DNA of 6,433 bases from Oscillospiraceae bacterium (GCA_020866945.1 JAJBVW010000096.1:1-6433); one strand, 5' to 3'; numbered from the stretch's first letter, positions 1 through 6,250 are shown. The notes: generated by a model not told the origin, from the letters alone. Program-made: numbers and translations.

Positions 1-218
1 AAGTATTAGAAAACGAAAACGCGATAAATCACCGGGAGTTGAAGACCTCCATACTGAAACACCGGGATATGGCCTAGCTGCGCCAGTTTCCAAACGTCGT
101 CATGACGCAGCACATGGCGTTTTCCACCAGGGAGGCGGTGGAGAGCATGGCCCGCAGCGGCATAGAGAGTCTCCTGGCATTTGCCGGGGGAGAGGACTGG
201 CCCGACCGCCTGTGCTGA
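1..218 (+). pseudogene. D-2-hydroxyacid (D-lactate) dehydrogenase, 3' remnant
   Basis: Frame 3 reads through the window edge as a D-lactate dehydrogenase-like C-terminus: ...HRELKTSILKHRDMA, then a TAG at 75-77, then LRQFPNVVMTQHMAFSTREA and on to a TGA at 216-218. The FPNVVMTQH block is the conserved segment that carries the catalytic histidine of this NAD-dependent family (His codon at 111-113), which reduces pyruvate to D-lactate. The amber codon falls between DMA and LRQF, where I expect a tyrosine from memory of the family, so a single TAC/TAT to TAG change would explain it. The usual Y-T-x-E-A is also S-T-R-E-A here. A product stopping at 75 would lose the catalytic histidine. The gene body lies outside the window. 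A sequencing error at one base is the main alternative to a true pseudogene. Confidence 0.7.
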
Positions 219-444
219 GGAGCCGCAAGGCATTGAAAGTATGGGAATTGTTGGAAAGTTTACGAAAATGTCAGAAAATTACAAAGAGTATACATAATGT
301 CGTAGACGTAATTTTAAAGGCCCGGCGCTGTCCCTGTGTCAGGCAGACTGTCCGGGCAGTATGATGAAACAGCGGAAGACATTGATGGGACAATGCTGGC
401 GGTATTTTCAGGGGGGAATGGAGCGCAGGGCGGTGTGAGCTGGT

Positions 445-473
445 AAAAAAAGTTAAAATTTGTAACTTTTTTT
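445..473. promoter_or_regulatory. perfect A/T inverted repeat upstream of promoter
   Basis: AAAAAAAGTTA (445-455) is exactly repeated in inverse as TAACTTTTTTT (463-473) around a 7-base spacer. It ends 21 bp before the -35 box at 495. The stem is almost all A-T, so it would be a weak terminator in either direction. The A- and T-tracts could instead act as an UP-like or bent-DNA element, or as an operator. The symmetry is seen; the role is not established. Confidence 0.5.
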
Positions 474-494
474 GAAAATCAGAGAAATCGCCCA

Positions 495-523
495 TTGACT
501 TTCCTTTGCCGGGGCTTTATAAT
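495..523 (+). promoter_or_regulatory. sigma-A promoter of the surface-protein gene
   Basis: TTGACT (495-500) and TATAAT (518-523) are separated by exactly 17 bp, a near-perfect housekeeping promoter. Transcription would start near 530, giving a leader of roughly 75 bases before the ATG at 607. This suggests strong vegetative expression of the downstream surface protein. Confidence 0.85.
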
Positions 524-591
524 CAATAGTGAGCGAAGCCATAAATAACAAAAGTGACAAGTATTAACAAAAAAGGAACACTTTGGAGTTC

Positions 592-597
592 AGGAGG
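592..597 (+). promoter_or_regulatory. ribosome binding site fixing the start at 607
   Basis: AGGAGG lies 9 bases before the ATG at 607. An in-frame TTG at 583 sits upstream of this site, so starting there would place the ribosome binding site inside the coding sequence and put a charged segment (EFRRYRL) before the signal peptide. The ATG at 607 gives a standard MKK signal peptide start. Confidence 0.85.
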
Positions 598-606
598 TAC
601 AGGCTC

Positions 607-3339
607 ATGAAGAAACTGATTAGCTTGCTGATGGTGCTGACCTTAATGGTCGGCCTGTTTAGCTGCCTGGGCGTGACCGCTTCGGCGGATGCGGAATATG
701 AATTTACATTTCTGGTCACCAGCGCCGCAGGCGTAGAGGATGATGACTACAGCGACATTGCGGACGTGCGAACCGCCTATATCGAGGAGCGCGGCGACGC
801 GATGCTTGTGAGCGTAGACGCCGGCAGCGATGCCTACAGTATGTATGTCGCGGGCTATGAGCTTGCCTGGGCGGATCCTTATTCGCTGGATAACTACTTC
901 ACCGGCATTTACCCTGACGGCGGCACGTATGATTACGACAATCAGGGTACTACCTGGGTTGAGATAGGCCTGCCCGTGGGCGGCGACTACGCGGACGAGG
1001 AGGGCTATGCCGCCGTGTACTTCGTAGCCGTTGGCGGCGAGGACGACGAGACCACCCTTGCGTCCTTTGCGGATGCTGAGGGCTATGTCGTCGCCATCGG
1101 CCCCTGGAGCGCTGCGGAAGCGGTGGAAGCGGCCGAGGATGTGGATATGTTCTGGACGGTCGTGGATGAGGACGACCTCGCTGAGCTTGCGTCCAGCGGC
1201 TATATGATAGGGGAGACCCTGGTGGTCAATGCCGGTTCCACGGCGGACAGTGTGGCCGTGGTCTCCATTGCGGACGGTGTGATAAGCCTGGAAAACCTGA
1301 ATACTGCCGCTGTTGTTGAGGAAACCAGCGAGGGCGAGGAAGAAACCACTGATGCCGCAGAAGAGGTCAACACCATCACCCTGATGATTGAGGGCTATGA
1401 CTCTATCACCTGGACGGAGGGCAGCGAGGAAGAGCCTTCTGTGACCTGCGAAGCGGCGGTGGAAGCCCTGTATCTGTATATTGGCGAAGACCTTTTGCAG
1501 ACCCTGACGGAGGGAGAGGACTATGTCCTGACAAACGACGGCATGACGATTACCCTTGCCGCCGAGTGGCTCGACTCCCTGTTCGCGGATGAAATTCATG
1601 AGCTGATTTCTGATGATGTGACCCTGACCATCGTGCCGGAGTATGCGGCGGCGGAGGATGAAACCGGCGACGCCGATACCGACACAGCAGCAGCCGACGA
1701 CGAGGAAACAGCCGACGAGGACGAGGAAGCAGCCGACGATACCACCACAGATACAACCGAGGAAGAAACCGCCACCATCACCCTGGCGGACGAGGCGGAG
1801 CAGGAGCTTTCCTGGGATGCCGATTCCTCCGAGGAGCTGACGGTTGCCCTGGGCGAGGATTCCTCTCTGGAATCCGTCACCGTGGATGGAGTTGCCCTGA
1901 CCGAGGGAACGGATTACACCTATGACGCCGATACCCAGACCGTCACATTTGACAGCGACTGGCTGAGCAGCCTGGAGGCCGGCACCTATGAGATAGTTCT
2001 CAGCGCCGTAGCCGATGACAGCGGCATTATGCTGGCCAGCGAGGATGACACCACCACCGTCACCCTGACCCTGACGGTGACAAAGACCTCCACCACGGAC
2101 GACACTGACAACACCACCGGCGACGAGGACGACACATCGTCCGCCACTATCGCCACGGACAGCGAATCCGAGAGCTGGGATTTGGGCGGCACTGCCGACC
2201 TGACCGTGACGCTTGCGGAGGGTTCCACCCTGGAGTCCGTCACTGTGGACGGGACAACGCTGACCGCCGGCACGGATTATGATTACGATGAAAGCACCCT
2301 GACTCTGACGATTTACGCAAGCTATCTGAACACCCTGGAGGCCGGCGAGTATACCATCACCCTGAGCGCCGGGACGGACAGCTCCGCGACCATTACCCTC
2401 AGCGCTGTGGCCGTTACGACCATCTCTGTGACGAGCGATACGGCTGCATGGACGCTGGATGGAACCGACGAAAGCCTGACTATCACCCTGGGCGCTGCGG
2501 TTGCTTCTCTGGAGAGTGTAACGATTGACGGCACCGCCGTCGAGGAAGGCAGCGCGGGCTACGACTATGACGCCGATGTGACCGTTACGATTGACGCCAC
2601 CGTGCTCAACGCCCTGACGGCCGGCGACCACACCATCGTCCTGACGGACGGCGAGGGCGGCACAGCCACCGTCACCCTGACCGTTTCTTCGGCGACGGAG
2701 GCCACGGCAACTCCTTCCCCGACGCCCACGGCTACAGCGTCCCCGACTCCCACTGCTGAGCCGTCCTACACTTACACCTGGAGCCGCGGCACTGGCGACA
2801 GCCTGACCATCGACCTCGGCAAGTCCGTCTCCAAGATTGACATTTACAGCGGCAGCACCTTCTATCGCGAGGCTACGCTGGACGAGGATTACACGCTCTC
2901 CGGCACATCCATCACCTTCAGCGCCAGCATGGTGAACAATGACGACGGCACGGCGTTCTGGGCCGACGGAACCTATATGCTGCTTGTGACCTTCACGGAC
3001 GGCACCACGCAGGAGATTTATCTCAAGCTGACCGACGCCGCTACCACGGCGACGACCACGGCCACGGCCACGGCGGAGGCCACCGCCTCCGAAGCGCCGG
3101 CTACCAGCGGGAGCGGCTCCCCGAGCACCGGCGACACCACCAACATCGCCCTGTATGTGGTGATACTTATCGTCCTTGTGGTCGCCCTGGCGGTTGTTAT
3201 CATCATCGTGATGAAGAACAAAAAGCAGAATGAGGCGGAGCAGGCCCGGGCGGAGCGGTACACCCGTCCCGCACAGCCGGAGGATGACGGCATCGAAGAG
3301 GATTACGACGTCAGTGACATCGACGACGACAACGAATAA
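607..3339 (+). CDS. acidic cell-surface protein with X2-like repeats
   Basis: 910 residues, exported and membrane-anchored. Residues 1-27 form a signal peptide (MKK, hydrophobic core, likely cleavage after ASA at 25-27). An N-terminal region of about 28-230 is not recognised. It is followed by X2/Ig-like beta modules at about 257-343 (divergent), 389-493, 513-603, 604-694 and 721-808 (divergent). The clearest copies share LESVT(V/I)DG, then a G-T-D-Y-type turn (434-437, 555-558), then a beta strand and L-x-A-G. They resemble the X2 carbohydrate-binding-associated family. Linkers are acidic (345-388), Asp/Thr-rich (494-512), Pro/Thr-rich (696-720) and Ala/Thr-rich (811-838). SPSTGD (838-843) resembles the SPKTGD sortase-like signal of Clostridia. 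It precedes a membrane helix (847-869), a basic KNKK stop and a 37-residue acidic tail, longer than usual for a sortase substrate. Between Arg62 and Arg727 only one Lys/Arg occurs (Lys493). Likely roles are adhesion, glycan binding or wall structure; no catalytic domain is visible. Confidence 0.88.
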   Translation: MKKLISLLMVLTLMVGLFSCLGVTASADAEYEFTFLVTSAAGVEDDDYSDIADVRTAYIEERGDAMLVSVDAGSDAYSMYVAGYELAWADPYSLDNYFTGIYPDGGTYDYDNQGTTWVEIGLPVGGDYADEEGYAAVYFVAVGGEDDETTLASFADAEGYVVAIGPWSAAEAVEAAEDVDMFWTVVDEDDLAELASSGYMIGETLVVNAGSTADSVAVVSIADGVISLENLNTAAVVEETSEGEEETTDAAEEVNTITLMIEGYDSITWTEGSEEEPSVTCEAAVEALYLYIGEDLLQTLTEGEDYVLTNDGMTITLAAEWLDSLFADEIHELISDDVTLTIVPEYAAAEDETGDADTDTAAADDEETADEDEEAADDTTTDTTEEETATITLADEAEQELSWDADSSEELTVALGEDSSLESVTVDGVALTEGTDYTYDADTQTVTFDSDWLSSLEAGTYEIVLSAVADDSGIMLASEDDTTTVTLTLTVTKTSTTDDTDNTTGDEDDTSSATIATDSESESWDLGGTADLTVTLAEGSTLESVTVDGTTLTAGTDYDYDESTLTLTIYASYLNTLEAGEYTITLSAGTDSSATITLSAVAVTTISVTSDTAAWTLDGTDESLTITLGAAVASLESVTIDGTAVEEGSAGYDYDADVTVTIDATVLNALTAGDHTIVLTDGEGGTATVTLTVSSATEATATPSPTPTATASPTPTAEPSYTYTWSRGTGDSLTIDLGKSVSKIDIYSGSTFYREATLDEDYTLSGTSITFSASMVNNDDGTAFWADGTYMLLVTFTDGTTQEIYLKLTDAATTATTTATATAEATASEAPATSGSGSPSTGDTTNIALYVVILIVLVVALAVVIIIVMKNKKQNEAEQARAERYTRPAQPEDDGIEEDYDVSDIDDDNE

Positions 3340-3361
3340 TCCCAAATAATAATCTCACCCC

Positions 3362-3435
3362 CCCAGGGGCGGAGCTGCTTCATGCGGCTTTGCCCCTTCC
3401 CAGGGGCAGAGTTGCTTCATGCGGCTCTGTCCCTT
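3362..3435. repeat. two tandem 37-bp hairpin units
   Basis: Units 3362-3398 and 3399-3435 are 33/37 identical. Each folds into a 13-bp stem around the same TTCAT loop (stem arms 3366-3378/3384-3396 and 3403-3415/3421-3433). All four differences keep pairing, because they exchange Watson-Crick and G-U pairs. Only the second copy is followed by a T-run. This looks like a duplicated terminator or a small palindromic repeat family. Confidence 0.85.
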
Positions 3436-3440
3436 TTTTT
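3403..3440 (+). terminator. rho-independent terminator after surface-protein gene
   Basis: A 13-bp GC-rich stem (3403-3415 with 3421-3433) with a 5-base loop is followed by seven T residues (3434-3440). It lies 64 bases after the TAA of the surface-protein gene and should end that transcript before mntP. Confidence 0.85.
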
Positions 3441-3460
3441 GCACCCATTTTTCGCCGGAG

Positions 3461-3506
3461 GCATATCCTGCAATAGGCGCACGCTGCGCCCGTTGGGAGG
3501 ATATGC
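3461..3506 (+). promoter_or_regulatory. hairpin sequestering the mntP ribosome binding site
   Basis: GCATATCCT (3461-3469) is exactly complementary to AGGATATGC (3498-3506). Inside it CAA/TTG (3471-3473 with 3493-3495) and GGCGCA/TGCGCC (3476-3481 with 3485-3490, loop CGC) also pair. The right arm contains part of the GGGAGG ribosome binding site (3495-3500) and the ATG at 3503, so folding would block translation initiation. It does not resemble the yybP-ykoY manganese riboswitch, and only about 60 bases separate it from the upstream terminator. It may be a translational switch, a thermosensor-like element or an inserted palindromic repeat. Confidence 0.65.
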
Positions 3507-4057
3507 TTTTGCATTTTATAGAGCAGCTTTTGCTGGTGCTGGGCCTGTCCATGGACGGCTTCGCCGCGTCGGTGTGTATGGGCGTCGCCGCCGGGCGGAA
3601 AATCGGGCCGGTGGCCGGGCTTATCAGCGGCTTTCATGTGCTCATGCTGCTGGCGGGGTATGCCCTGGGGGCGGGCTGCCCGGAGGGAATCGCCCATATA
3701 TACCCCTGGTTGGCGGCGGCGCTGCTGACCGGCATGGGGCTGAACATGATGCGCCAGGCGGGAGCGGAGGAACCGCAAAGCGCCCAGGGCGCGGCCCTCT
3801 CCATGGCGGCGCTGGCGATGGCGACCAGCGTGGACGCCCTGACCGTCGGGGTGGCCTTCGCGTTTTTGGAGGTGCCCGCAGGGCAGGCCGGGGCGCTGGT
3901 GGCGGCGGACATGGGTTCCCTGTCCCTGATTGGGGCCGCGTTCGGCAGCCATTTCGGAGCTGCCTACCGCCGCGCCGCCCGCCTGGGCGGGGGACTGGTG
4001 CTGTGCCTGCTGGGGATAAAGCTGGTGCTGAGCTGCCTGGGCGTCGTCAGCTTTTGA
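3503..4057 (+). CDS. mntP: putative manganese efflux pump, MntP family
   Basis: 184 residues, close to the usual family length, predicted to form about six membrane helices from two inverted half-repeats. The hallmark acidic motifs are LSMDGFA (Asp18) in the first half and ATSVDALTVG (Asp111) in the second, matching the paired aspartates needed for Mn2+ export in MntP. A basic/Gly loop (GRKIGPV) follows helix 1 and a short hydrophilic loop (QAGAEEPQSAQG) separates the halves. The GGGAGG site is only 2 bases from the ATG at 3503 but 8 bases from an in-frame TTG at 3509. The true start could therefore be 3509, which would place the first aspartate at residue 16. Longer upstream starts would run into the terminator. 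YtaF, a sporulation-linked relative in the same superfamily, is the main alternative. No promoter of its own is obvious. Confidence 0.83.
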   Translation: MLLHFIEQLLLVLGLSMDGFAASVCMGVAAGRKIGPVAGLISGFHVLMLLAGYALGAGCPEGIAHIYPWLAAALLTGMGLNMMRQAGAEEPQSAQGAALSMAALAMATSVDALTVGVAFAFLEVPAGQAGALVAADMGSLSLIGAAFGSHFGAAYRRAARLGGGLVLCLLGIKLVLSCLGVVSF

Positions 4058-4199
4058 CAGGGTTTTACAGGATTCGACATTCATCGACGGCCTGCGACTT
4101 GGTTCGACAAATTACGACAGACAGTGACACGCATCGACATGATTCGACAAACGCCGACAGGTTGCAACAGGATTCGACAATCTTCGACAAAGTTCGAGG
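4053..4199. repeat. 15 TTCGACA-like heptamers phased at exactly 10 bp
   Basis: Heptamers start at 4053, 4063 and every 10 bp to 4193. Exact TTCGACA occurs at 4073, 4103, 4143, 4173 and 4183. One mismatch occurs at 4053, 4113 and 4133. Two mismatches occur at 4063, 4083, 4093, 4153, 4163 and 4193, and three at 4123. The three-base spacers vary freely, so selection acts on the heptamer and its spacing. A 10-bp period is not a multiple of three, so this is not a coding repeat. All copies face one side of the helix in the same orientation. The first copy overlaps the mntP stop codon, and a 5/7 match at 4043 lies in phase inside mntP. TTCGACA is the complement of the Spo0A box TGTCGAA. Other readings are plasmid-type iterons or a ParR-type centromere, both of which can use 10-11 bp direct repeats. 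Confidence 0.92.
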
Positions 4200-4203
4200 G
4201 AGA

Positions 4204-4255
4204 TTGCAATATCGCAAAATGCTCGTGTCAAGTAGATTTTTGGTTGAATATTGCA
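4204..4255. repeat. inverted repeats in the AT-rich leader
   Basis: TTGCAATATCGCAA (4204-4217) is a 14-bp palindrome with one mismatched pair. TGCAATAT (4205-4212) is also repeated in inverse as ATATTGCA (4248-4255). They lie between the phased array and the promoter at 4318 and could be an operator or part of an origin. No binding protein can be named. Confidence 0.4.
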
Positions 4256-4275
4256 CAAAAATAACGGCGTCTGAT

Positions 4276-4284
4276 TGTGGATTG
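4276..4284 (-). promoter_or_regulatory. weak DnaA-box-like site
   Basis: TGTGGATTG matches the inverse DnaA box TGTGGATAA at seven of nine positions. It sits between the iteron-like array and the primase/helicase gene, where an origin would be expected. A single imperfect site is weak evidence on its own. Confidence 0.25.
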
Positions 4285-4317
4285 CTATAAAGTTTGCAAC
4301 AATCGACCCGGAAGGGC

Positions 4318-4346
4318 TTGACTTTTCGAAATTATAGGGCTATTAA
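4318..4346 (+). promoter_or_regulatory. putative sigma-A promoter of the primase/ATPase gene
   Basis: TTGACT (4318-4323) and TATTAA (4341-4346) are 17 bp apart, with transcription expected near 4353 and a leader of about 30 bases. The spacer contains the palindrome TTTCGAAA (4324-4331), one mismatch from the Spo0A-box consensus on either strand. A regulator binding there would contact RNA polymerase sites directly. Confidence 0.6.
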
Positions 4347-4372
4347 TATGTTCAGAAATTTAAAAACGCAAC

Positions 4373-4377
4373 GGAGG
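4373..4377 (+). promoter_or_regulatory. ribosome binding site fixing the start at 4385
   Basis: GGAGG is followed by a 7-base gap and ATG at 4385. An in-frame TTG at 4379 is only one base from the site, too close for use, so the coding sequence starts at 4385. Confidence 0.85.
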
Positions 4378-4384
4378 ATTGAAA

Positions 4385-6250
4385 ATGAATCTACACGAAT
4401 TTCTGAAACATTTGGATGGCGTCCGGGGAAGCGGGGGACAATATGTTGCGAAATGTCCTGCTCACGACGACCAGCACCAGAGCCTTTCCGTCGGAGAGGG
4501 GAAGGACGGGCGGCTGCTGGTGCGGTGCCATGCGGGCTGCTCCGCCACGGCGGTGATGGAGGCCCTCGGACTGAAAACCGCCGACCTGTTCCCGGAGGAG
4601 GAGCCGTCGGCCCCGCCGAAACAGCCGGATAAATGGGTGGAGGCGGAGTATCTCTATCCCGGCGGCACGGTGAAAAAGGTCAAGATTCGCGAGGCCGACG
4701 GGGGAAAGTTCTTCTACTGGCAGCATTTGGAAAATGGACGCTGGGCCAGGGGCCGGGGTTCGGAGGCCATGCTGTACTGCCGGACGGAGCTGGCCCAGGA
4801 GGGGCTGGCCCTGCTGGTGGAGGGGGAAAAGGATGTGGACACCCTCTCCGACCTCGGGCTGTGCGGGGTATCGCTGCCGGACGGTGCAAAAAGCAAATGG
4901 CGGCCGGAATACGCCGACGCCCTGACCGGGAAGATTTGTTGCATTCTGCCGGATAACGACAAGCCGGGCCGGGAATACGCGCAAATGCTGGCCTCGGAGC
5001 TTTCCGGCCGGGCGGAATCGGTGAAGGTCATCGACCTGACGGCCCTGTGGCCGGAACTGCCGGAGCATGGGGACGTGTCGGACTATCTCGCCTCCGGCGA
5101 CCTGCCGGAACGGCTCCAGGCCCTGATGGTCAGTCTTTCCGAGGCCCCGGAGTGGCAGCGGCCGAAGCCCAAAAGCCGGAGCCTTCCCATCACGGATTTG
5201 GCGTCTATCGAGGAGAAAAAGCTGGAATTTCTCATCCCGGACTGGCTGCCGTCGGCGGGGCTAGTCCTGCTGGCCGCCGAGGGCGGGGTCGGCAAAACGC
5301 GCATATGGATGGAGATTCTCTCCGCCCTCAGCGCCGGACGGCCCTGTATGCTGGACAGCCCGACGGTGCATAGAGAGCCTATGGTGGTTGCGTTCAGCAG
5401 CGCAGAGGACAGCGTCGCGGGCACGCTGAAAGCGAAGTTCGGCCTCTACGGGGCGAATATGAAAAACATCAAAACCATCCAGCAGGCCCAGGCGGAGGAG
5501 GAGGGCACCATGGGCCGCTTCAAGTTCAACAGCCCGGAGCTGGAGGACACGATAGCCGCCATCCGCCCCCGGCTTTTCGTCTTCGACCCCATCCAGAGCT
5601 ATATGCCCAAGGGCGTGACGATGGCCGCCCGAAACGACATCCGCGCCTGCCTCGACCCCCTGAACCGCCTGGGCGAGCGGCTGGGGATTGCCATTATATT
5701 GGTATGCCATACCAATAAAAGAGTACAAGCCTACGGCCGCGACCGCATCGCCGACAGCGCCGACCTCTGGGACGCCCCCCGCATGGTCTGGATGAGCGGC
5801 TACACCAAAGACCGGGCCGTGCGCTATCTCTCTGTGGAGAAGACCAACTATTCCAAAAAGCCGGACAGCATATTGTATAAGATAGACGATTCCGGCCTCG
5901 TAGAGCTGGTCGGCCGAAGCCCGAAGCATGATATGGAGTTTGTGAAGGAGACCAGCTGGGGGATGGGGAGTACCCGCACCGCACCCAAGCGGGAGGATTG
6001 TCAGCGGTTCATTTTGGACACGCTGGGAGTGCATGACGGCAAAATGCCCACGGCGGAGCTGGACAGGGCTTTGAACCTGGCGGGATATTCCAACAACGCC
6101 ATTAAAACCGCGAAAGCGGCGCTGAAAGCCCAAAAACAAATTTCATCTCATCAGACTGGCAGCGCGTTTAACAACAACAAAACCTTTTTTACCCAGCTTT
6201 CTATGGATGATAACGTGGAAAATCCCTTCATTGGAGGGTTCGACCAGTGA
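4385..6250 (+). CDS. zinc-ribbon/Toprim/RepA-like ATPase, primase-helicase type
   Basis: 621 residues, cytoplasmic, probably a DNA replication protein of a mobile element. Residues 20-55 carry a primase-type zinc ribbon (CPAH at 24-27, CHAGC at 48-52). Residues 85-250 form a Toprim-like domain with LLVEGEKD (catalytic-type Glu146) and LPDNDKPG (Asp190, Asp192). Residues 285-470 are a RecA/RepA-like ATPase with Walker A AEGGVGKT (298-305, Lys304), Walker B RLFVFD (Asp401) and ILVCHTNK (439-445), the His-containing motif of RepA-type hexameric helicases. The C-terminal part, about 530-605, looks like a winged-helix module. This order is common in phage, plasmid and integrative-element proteins annotated as AAA ATPase or primase/helicase. 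No AEP-type or DnaG polymerase core is obvious beyond the Toprim, so priming activity is uncertain. The gene has its own promoter and follows the phased array, which could be its binding or loading site. Its last codons overlap an inverted repeat. Confidence 0.85.
   Translation: MNLHEFLKHLDGVRGSGGQYVAKCPAHDDQHQSLSVGEGKDGRLLVRCHAGCSATAVMEALGLKTADLFPEEEPSAPPKQPDKWVEAEYLYPGGTVKKVKIREADGGKFFYWQHLENGRWARGRGSEAMLYCRTELAQEGLALLVEGEKDVDTLSDLGLCGVSLPDGAKSKWRPEYADALTGKICCILPDNDKPGREYAQMLASELSGRAESVKVIDLTALWPELPEHGDVSDYLASGDLPERLQALMVSLSEAPEWQRPKPKSRSLPITDLASIEEKKLEFLIPDWLPSAGLVLLAAEGGVGKTRIWMEILSALSAGRPCMLDSPTVHREPMVVAFSSAEDSVAGTLKAKFGLYGANMKNIKTIQQAQAEEEGTMGRFKFNSPELEDTIAAIRPRLFVFDPIQSYMPKGVTMAARNDIRACLDPLNRLGERLGIAIILVCHTNKRVQAYGRDRIADSADLWDAPRMVWMSGYTKDRAVRYLSVEKTNYSKKPDSILYKIDDSGLVELVGRSPKHDMEFVKETSWGMGSTRTAPKREDCQRFILDTLGVHDGKMPTAELDRALNLAGYSNNAIKTAKAALKAQKQISSHQTGSAFNNNKTFFTQLSMDDNVENPFIGGFDQ

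Larger units (their letters stand above)
219..606. other. gene-free leader upstream of the surface protein
   Basis: No convincing gene is present; open frames here are short or antisense and lack ribosome binding sites. The first part holds a potential folded segment (320-325 GCCCGG pairing with 352-357 CCGGGC, with an inner CCTG/CAGG hairpin at 333-343) that has no T-tract. The second part holds the A/T palindrome, the promoter and the ribosome binding site listed separately. Base composition drops to AT-rich compared with the flanking genes. Confidence 0.6.

Noticed and set aside
298..304. Spo0A-box-like TGTCGTA far upstream of the surface-gene promoter
   Set aside because: A single six-of-seven match nearly 200 bp from the -35 box is expected by chance.
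320..357. Structured RNA or terminator after the dehydrogenase remnant
   Set aside because: The GCCCGG/CCGGGC pairing encloses a loop with mismatches and bulges and has no T-tract, so neither a terminator nor a named RNA family is supported.
546..580. Second phased array: ACA-ending pentamers in the surface-gene leader
   Set aside because: Spacing of 9, 10 and 11 bp and a shared core of only ACA in an A-rich stretch are within chance; no TTCGACA copy is present.
664..666. Lipoprotein cysteine in the surface-protein signal (LFSC, Cys20)
   Set aside because: Phe before Ser-Cys does not fit a lipobox well, and an ASA signal-peptidase site follows at residues 25-27.
643..3345. 900-residue open frame antisense to the surface-protein gene
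   Set aside because: It has no signal or domain logic, mirrors the coding frame, and arises because the + strand gene rarely uses codons whose complement is a stop. The + strand frame has promoter, ribosome binding site, signal peptide and repeats.
3441..3502. yybP-ykoY manganese riboswitch upstream of mntP
   Set aside because: The space between terminator and start is only about 60 bases and holds none of the conserved riboswitch elements that I can recognise.
4053..4199. CRISPR array
   Set aside because: The repeats are 7 bp with 3-bp gaps, far too short for repeat-spacer units, and no cas gene is present.
3382..4290. 302-residue + frame overlapping mntP and the phased array
   Set aside because: It is Gly/Arg/Pro-rich with no ribosome binding site, and it crosses the terminator and the 10-bp array. 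The MntP frame has membrane helices and the family motifs.
5261..6139. 292-residue antisense frame within the primase/ATPase gene
   Set aside because: It is a shadow of the + strand gene, which carries clear zinc, Toprim and Walker motifs.
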